A stretch of 64,000 nt of DNA. Origin: Betaproteobacteria bacterium. GTDB lineage: Bacteria; Pseudomonadota; Gammaproteobacteria; Burkholderiales; CAIKXV01. Positions 59,979 to 64,000 of the stretch are shown one piece after another. Under the pieces are notes generated by a model, which made no database searches, was not told where the DNA came from, and saw only the letters and a list, made by a program, of their open reading frames with translations. A program made the translations under genes and the position numbers. The stretch lies in the NCBI GenBank assembly GCA_947458265.1, contig CANGYF010000002.1, positions 124,001 to 188,000 on the forward strand, in the 5' to 3' direction. How positions within the stretch are numbered: position 1 is the first letter of the stretch; each line of letters opens with the position of its first letter.

Positions 59979-61316
59979 ATGGAAGAAGTCACCCGAATCC
60001 TCGCCCGCTACGTCGTCGAGTCGCGTTTCGAATCGATCCCGGCGACCACCCGGCACCATGCGACGCGCACCTTCGTCAACTGGCTGGGCTGCGCGATCGG
60101 CGGCTCGCACCATGAGGGCATGGACATCGCGCTGGCCGCGCTGGCGCCGATGGCAGGTGCGGCCCAGGCGTCGGTGCTCGGCCGCAGCGAGCGGCTGGAC
60201 ATCCTGCATGCCGCGCTGCTCAACGGCATCAGCTCGCACATGTTCGACTTCGACGACACCCACCTGAAGACGGTGATCCATCCGGCCGGCCCGGTGTGCT
60301 CGGCGATCCTGGCCCTGGCCGAGCACCGTCCGGTCAGCGGCGAAGACTTCGTGCATGCGCTGGTGCTGGGCGTCGAGGTCGAGTGCCGGATCGGCAACTC
60401 GGTCTACCCGAACCACTACGACACCGGCTGGCACATCACCGGCACTGCCGGCGTGATGGGTGCGGCCGCCGCCTGCGGCAAGCTGCTCGGCCTGAACGAG
60501 CAGCAGATGGTCTGGGCACTGGGCATCGCCGCCACCCAGTCCTCGGGCCTGCGCGAGATGTTCGGCACCATGTGCAAGCCGTTCCATCCGGGCAATGCCG
60601 CGAAGAACGGCCTGATGTCCGCGCTGCTCGCGGAGAAGAACTTCACCAGCTCGAACCGCGGTATCGAAGCCCCGCGCGGCTTCGCCCACGTGCTGTCGAC
60701 GAAGTTCGATCCGTCGGAGATCATCGACGGCCTGGGCAGCACCTTCGAGATCGACCTGAACACCTACAAGCCGTTCGCCTGCGGCATCGTGATCCACCCG
60801 ATCATCGACGCCTGCGTGCAACTGCGCAACGAACACAAGCTCACCGGCGACGAGATCGAGTCGGTGCTGGCGAAGGTGCATCCGCTGGTGCTCGAGCTCA
60901 CCGGCAAGAAGACGCCGCAGACCGGGCTGGAAGGCAAGTTCAGCGTCTACCACTCGGCCGCTGCCGGCTTCATCTACGGTGCGGCAGGCGAGCGCGAGTA
61001 CAGCGACGCGGTGGTGCGCGACACGAAGGTGGTCGCGCTGCGCGACAAGGTCACCGCGGTGGTCGACAGCACGATGCACGAGGACCAGACCCTGGTCGAG
61101 GTCAGGCTGAAGGACGGCCGCACGCTGAGCAAGTATGTCGAGGCGGCGATCGGCAGCCTGAAGCGGCCGCAGACCGATGCCGACCTGGAGGCGAAGTTCC
61201 GCGGCCTTGCCGAGGACGTGCTGCCGAAGGCGCAGGTGGACAAGGTCCTTGGCCTCGCGTGGAAGGTGGGCGCGCTGGCCAGTGCCGGCGACGTGGCGGC
61301 GGCTGCGCGCAAGTAG
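59979..61316 (+). CDS. MmgE/PrpD-family dehydratase
   Basis: A 445-residue protein of the 2-methylcitrate dehydratase/cis-aconitate decarboxylase/iminodisuccinate epimerase superfamily. Seen are TFVNWLGCAIGGSHHEG (about 28-44), LLNGISSHMFDFDDTHLKTVIHPAGPV (about 80-106), YPNHYDTGWHITGTAGVMGAAAACGKLLGL (about 146-175) and MCKPFHPGNAAKNGLMSALLAEKN (about 204-227), all family hallmarks. AGGAG six bases before the ATG at 59979 fixes the start. True PrpD sits with prpB and prpC; here prpC is absent, so the substrate is probably another hydroxy-acid. Confidence 0.88.
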   Translation: MEEVTRILARYVVESRFESIPATTRHHATRTFVNWLGCAIGGSHHEGMDIALAALAPMAGAAQASVLGRSERLDILHAALLNGISSHMFDFDDTHLKTVIHPAGPVCSAILALAEHRPVSGEDFVHALVLGVEVECRIGNSVYPNHYDTGWHITGTAGVMGAAAACGKLLGLNEQQMVWALGIAATQSSGLREMFGTMCKPFHPGNAAKNGLMSALLAEKNFTSSNRGIEAPRGFAHVLSTKFDPSEIIDGLGSTFEIDLNTYKPFACGIVIHPIIDACVQLRNEHKLTGDEIESVLAKVHPLVLELTGKKTPQTGLEGKFSVYHSAAAGFIYGAAGEREYSDAVVRDTKVVALRDKVTAVVDSTMHEDQTLVEVRLKDGRTLSKYVEAAIGSLKRPQTDADLEAKFRGLAEDVLPKAQVDKVLGLAWKVGALASAGDVAAAARK

Positions 61317-61375
61317 GCGCGCTACCGCGGGCAGCCCCCGCTCAACCGGGTGCCAGCCACCAGGCCCGGCCCCGG

Positions 61376-62458
61376 CTAGCGCCGGGGTACGGGAAACGGC
61401 AGCACCGCCGCCGTGGCGTCGCTCAGGCGGAACACCGAACGGCGGTCGTACCGGAAGAGGATGCGCCACTCGGGCGCGGCGTGCTGCGGGCAGCCAAGCG
61501 AGATCACGCCAGCGCCCGACAGCATCATCTCGGCGCGCAGCAGGTGGCATTCGTTGCCGCCATCGGTAGTCACCCAGGTGCCGTTGATGCTCTGGTCGAC
61601 CAGGTAGAAGTGCGTGCGGCGAAGCTGGATGGTCAGGTGCAGGCGCGACACCTTCGGCACATCGACCACCAGGTCGCACTTCGACGAACGTCCGATGGAC
61701 ACCGAAGGCCGCTCCGCCCGGACCTCGAGCGAGGTCTGGTCCAGTTCGAGCACCAGCGCACCCATGTCGGGTGGGAGCTGGCGGCTGAAATCGAAGCTGA
61801 CGTCGGTCAGCTCACCCTCGGCGCGCGACCAGACCACCTGGTAAACGATGGTCTCGCGGCCGGAACCCTTCAGCAGCGCGCGGTACACCGGCCGGACGCA
61901 GCTCTTCAGTGCCGCCGACAACTGCACCGCAGCCGCCTCGCTGGCGACGATCTGCCCCGCCCCGGCCACGGCGGTCAGGTAGCCAGCGACATTGACCGTA
62001 TCGCCGTACACATCATTGGCCGAAACCAGCGCCGCTCCGTAGTGCAGGCCGATGTGCAGCTGGATCGCCTGGCCACCGAACCTGCGCTCGTCGATCGCCA
62101 CCTGCATCTCGCTCGCCGCCAGCACCGCCTGGTCCGCGGTCGGGAACACGCACAGCAACTCGTCGCCGATCGTCTTCACCAGCCGGCCTTCGAACCTGGC
62201 GAGCAAAAGCAGGATGCGTTCGAAGCATTCGTCGATTGCCGCCTTCGCCTGCGTATCGCCCAGCTTCGAATAGAGCGCGGTGCTGTTGCTGACGTCCGCG
62301 AACAGCACTGCCAGCACGCGCCGCTCGGCCCGGGCGATCTGTGGCTCCGGCTGCGACTGTGCAACCGTCACCGCGGTCACGCCCGGATCGGGCATACCTG
62401 CAGCCTTCAAGGTCGCCTCGTCGTTCGGATCGTGCAGGAAAAGGGGGTTCTCGCTCAA
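61376..62458 (-). CDS. Class III adenylate/guanylate cyclase fused to FHA domain
   Basis: A 360-residue two-domain protein. The N-terminal cyclase domain (about 45-210) has metal-binding Asp in VLFADVSNST and in TIGDELLCVFP, with a Lys just before the second, and HIGLHYGAALVSANDVYGDTVNVAGYL (about 135-161). The C-terminal FHA domain (about 235-330) has SIGRSSKCDLVV, SRLHLTI and NGTWV, the residues that bind phosphothreonine. Signalling from a Ser/Thr kinase to a cyclic nucleotide is implied. The start is TTG at 62458 or ATG at 62395. It stands alone and convergent with the PrpD-like gene. Confidence 0.87.
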   Translation of the reverse strand: MSENPLFLHDPNDEATLKAAGMPDPGVTAVTVAQSQPEPQIARAERRVLAVLFADVSNSTALYSKLGDTQAKAAIDECFERILLLLARFEGRLVKTIGDELLCVFPTADQAVLAASEMQVAIDERRFGGQAIQLHIGLHYGAALVSANDVYGDTVNVAGYLTAVAGAGQIVASEAAAVQLSAALKSCVRPVYRALLKGSGRETIVYQVVWSRAEGELTDVSFDFSRQLPPDMGALVLELDQTSLEVRAERPSVSIGRSSKCDLVVDVPKVSRLHLTIQLRRTHFYLVDQSINGTWVTTDGGNECHLLRAEMMLSGAGVISLGCPQHAAPEWRILFRYDRRSVFRLSDATAAVLPFPVPRR

Positions 62459-62538
62459 GGCCTTGTCTCTGGGTCGTTGATCGGTCGGGGTCCAACGAAT
62501 GCTCCACCCGATCCCCGCCGAACAGTAACCGGGTAACG

Positions 62539-62575
62539 GCCCGGCACGGCAGAACTGTAGCAGCCCGGCACGGCA
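62539..62575. repeat. 13-base direct repeat upstream of the cyclase gene
   Basis: GCCCGGCACGGCA occurs at 62539-62551 and 62563-62575, 24 bases apart, in the gap between the cyclase gene and the MaoC gene on the same strand. It could be a pair of protein-binding sites or chance in GC-rich DNA. Confidence 0.35.
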
Positions 62576-62625
62576 ACCGAGCGCCGTCGTGCAGTTCCCG
62601 GCGCTGCGCGGCCGCCAGGGAGCCG

Positions 62626-63105
62626 TCAGGCTGGCCGGCGCGGCACCAGCACGTTGGCCACCAGTTCCTGCATGACTTCGCGCTTCTGGTTGTAGGTCAG
62701 CGTCCGGAGCTTGACGATGCCACGGTCCGGCCGGGAACCGGACGGACGCGCCTCCAGGATCTCGGTGACCGCCGTCAGGATGTCCCCGGGCCGGGTCGGC
62801 GTCGGCCAGCGCAGCAGTTCGATGCCCAGCCCGACGCGCCCGCGGTCGTCCGACCGCATGTCGCCGCCGATCACCAGCTTCATCGTCAGTGCCGCCGTGT
62901 ACCAGCCGCTGCCGATCAGGCCGCCGAAGATCGAGGCCCGTCCGGCCTCCGGATCGGTATGCATCGGCTGCGGGTCGAATTCCTTCGCGAAGCGGATCAT
63001 CTCCGCCTCCTCGAGCACCACGCTGCCGGTGTTGAAGTGGCGGCCGACCGTCATGTCCTCGAAGTAGATCGTGCCGTCGGGGGAACCCTGTATCTCGTCG
63101 CTCAA
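62626..63105 (-). CDS. MaoC-family (R)-hydratase
   Basis: A 159-residue hot-dog-fold hydratase. It has YFEDMTVGRHFNTGSVVLEEAEMIRFAKEFDPQPMHTDPEAGRASIFGGLIGSGWYTAALTMKL (about 14-77), with the Asp-x4-His of the hydratase active site in FDPQPMHTD. MaoC proteins hydrate enoyl-CoA to (R)-3-hydroxyacyl-CoA. The 3-hydroxybutyrate dehydrogenase gene lies 72 bases upstream on the same strand, so a role in C4 acyl metabolism is possible. Confidence 0.88.
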   Translation of the reverse strand: MSDEIQGSPDGTIYFEDMTVGRHFNTGSVVLEEAEMIRFAKEFDPQPMHTDPEAGRASIFGGLIGSGWYTAALTMKLVIGGDMRSDDRGRVGLGIELLRWPTPTRPGDILTAVTEILEARPSGSRPDRGIVKLRTLTYNQKREVMQELVANVLVPRRPA

Positions 63106-63177
63106 TGCATGCTCCTCTATGCCTTCCGTGCGCGGCCCCGGAACCGGTGGCCGCCGTGTCTTGCGCCTGCGTCCCTG

Positions 63178-63972
63178 CTATTCCATGTGCCAGCCGTGGC
63201 TGACCACCACCGACTGCCCGGTCAGCGCATCGGTCGGGAACGCCGCCAGGAACAGCGCGGTCTGCGCGACGTCCTCGACCGTGGTGAACACGTTGTCCAC
63301 CGTATCCTTCAGCATGATGGTGCGAACCACCTCGTCCTCGCTGATGCCGTGGCGACGGGCGAGTTCAGGGATCTGCGCCAGCACCAGCGGCGTCTTCACG
63401 AAACCCGGGCAGATCACGTTGGTGCGCACGCCCTGCGGCCCGCCCTCCTTCGCCACCGCCTTCGCCAGTCCGACCAGCGCATGCTTGGCGGACACGTAAG
63501 GTGCCTTCAGGGCCGAGGCTTCCTTCGAATGCACCGAACCCATGTACAGGATGCATCCGCCGCGGCCAGCGGCGTACATCCGGCGCAGCGCGGCCCGGGT
63601 GCACAGGAAGGCACCGTCGAGGTGGATACCGATCATCCGCCGCCACTCGTCGAACGTGAACTCCTGCACCGGCTTGACCATCTGGATGCCGGCATTGGAC
63701 ACCACGATATCGATGCCGCCGAAGGCAGTGGTGCAGGCATCGAAGCCGGCTTCCACCTGCTGTTCGTCGGTCACGTCCATCGCCACGCCGATCGCCCGGC
63801 CGCCTGCGGCGACGATCGCCGAGGCAGCCTCGCCGGCGCCCGGCCCGTTCAGGTCGGCAAGGACCACCGCACATCCGGCCGCTGCGCAGGCCTCGGCGAT
63901 CGCCCGCCCGATGCCGCTCGCCGCACCGGTGACCAGCGCAGCCTTCCCGTCGAGCCTGTGTCCGCCACTCAT
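63178..63972 (-). CDS. bdhA: D-3-hydroxybutyrate dehydrogenase-like SDR
   Basis: A 264-residue short-chain dehydrogenase. The cofactor motif TGAASGIG (about 14-21), NAG (about 93-95), catalytic Ser in YMGSVHS and Tyr-x3-Lys in [10 protein letters not shown] (about 158-167) are complete. [20 protein letters not shown] and the C-terminal [13 protein letters not shown] closely match 3-hydroxybutyrate dehydrogenases, which interconvert D-3-hydroxybutyrate and acetoacetate. GAGGAACGATA precedes the ATG. It probably forms a small operon with the MaoC gene. Confidence 0.9.
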   Translation of the reverse strand: MSGGHRLDGKAALVTGAASGIGRAIAEACAAAGCAVVLADLNGPGAGEAASAIVAAGGRAIGVAMDVTDEQQVEAGFDACTTAFGGIDIVVSNAGIQMVKPVQEFTFDEWRRMIGIHLDGAFLCTRAALRRMYAAGRGGCILYMGSVHSKEASALKAPYVSAKHALVGLAKAVAKEGGPQGVRTNVICPGFVKTPLVLAQIPELARRHGISEDEVVRTIMLKDTVDNVFTTVEDVAQTALFLAAFPTDALTGQSVVVSHGWHME

Positions 63973-64000
63973 TATCGTTCCTCCCTGCGCAGGACGCGAC

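Noticed and set aside
59979..61316. True prpD of the methylcitrate cycle
   Set aside because: No prpC or prpR in the window, and the neighbours are of other types; left as family-level call.
1..64000. CRISPR arrays, tRNA or rRNA genes, prophage or insertion sequences
   Set aside because: No regularly spaced direct repeats, cloverleaf-like stretches, transposase or phage proteins were recognised on either strand; short tRNA-like sequences could still be missed by eye.

Overview
The window is a 64 kb piece of a high-G+C chromosome, almost wholly coding, with short gaps, many ATGA/TGATG stop-start overlaps and frequent GTG/TTG starts. Gene content points to a betaproteobacterium, probably order Burkholderiales: neighbouring aat and bpt, an orphan RnfB-type ferredoxin, DUF1841 and nth together, a CcoI-type copper ATPase, and above all eight Bug (TctC-type) periplasmic solute receptors. 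The assignment is inferred from gene families only. I see no rRNA, tRNA, CRISPR array, phage or transposase gene, and no gap over 300 bases; the longest, 16270-16517, is the divergent promoter region between a cytochrome pair and a SulP pair.

Region 1 (1-5022, minus strand) is a redox and sulfur set: OmpW porin behind a perfect FNR box, CcoI-type copper ATPase, a Crp/Fnr regulator, a DUF2892 membrane protein and an ETHE1-like metallo-beta-lactamase cut by the window edge. A perfect 22-bp palindrome with Crp-like half-sites lies before the last two genes. Region 2 (5176-21096, plus strand except the cytochromes) is mostly housekeeping: the N-degron transferases aat and bpt, a ferredoxin, a triple RidA protein, an AsmA-like giant, an RluF-type pseudouridine synthase, a class III CoA transferase, nth, DUF1841, two small c-type cytochromes (minus), two coupled SulP transporters and a cobalamin adenosyltransferase. 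Region 3 (21148-26794, minus) holds a cyclic-nucleotide-binding protein, a nitroreductase and the operon alaC-hom-thrC.

Region 4 (26896-46691, mostly minus) is accessory catabolism. Module A has a CoA transferase, HMG-CoA-lyase-like enzyme, VOC protein and Bug receptor, all ATGA-coupled, then an HTD2/MaoC-type hydratase. A GGDEF protein and MATE exporter follow. Module B has a Bug receptor, class III CoA transferase, CitE-like lyase, RutE-like reductase, second Bug receptor and intradiol dioxygenase. Module C (plus) is a fluoroacetate-dehalogenase-like hydrolase and CoA transferase. Next come two more Bug receptors around a PdxA-like dehydrogenase.

Region 5 (46848-61316, plus, with one minus-strand cupin) contains an aconitase-family hydratase (two subunits), a molybdenum hydroxylase (three subunits) flanked by two paralogous Bug receptors, an isocitrate-lyase/PEP-mutase-family lyase, a D-2-hydroxyacid dehydrogenase, a ModA-like protein with no signal peptide, another Bug receptor, a VOC protein and an MmgE/PrpD-family dehydratase. 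PrpD-like dehydratase, aconitase-like hydratase and PrpB-like lyase are the three post-condensation steps of the methylcitrate cycle, but no citrate-synthase-like PrpC is present. I therefore propose a pathway that takes up and cleaves a ready-made hydroxy-acid; this is inference. The right end (61376-63972, minus) has a nucleotidyl cyclase-FHA fusion, a MaoC hydratase and a 3-hydroxybutyrate dehydrogenase.
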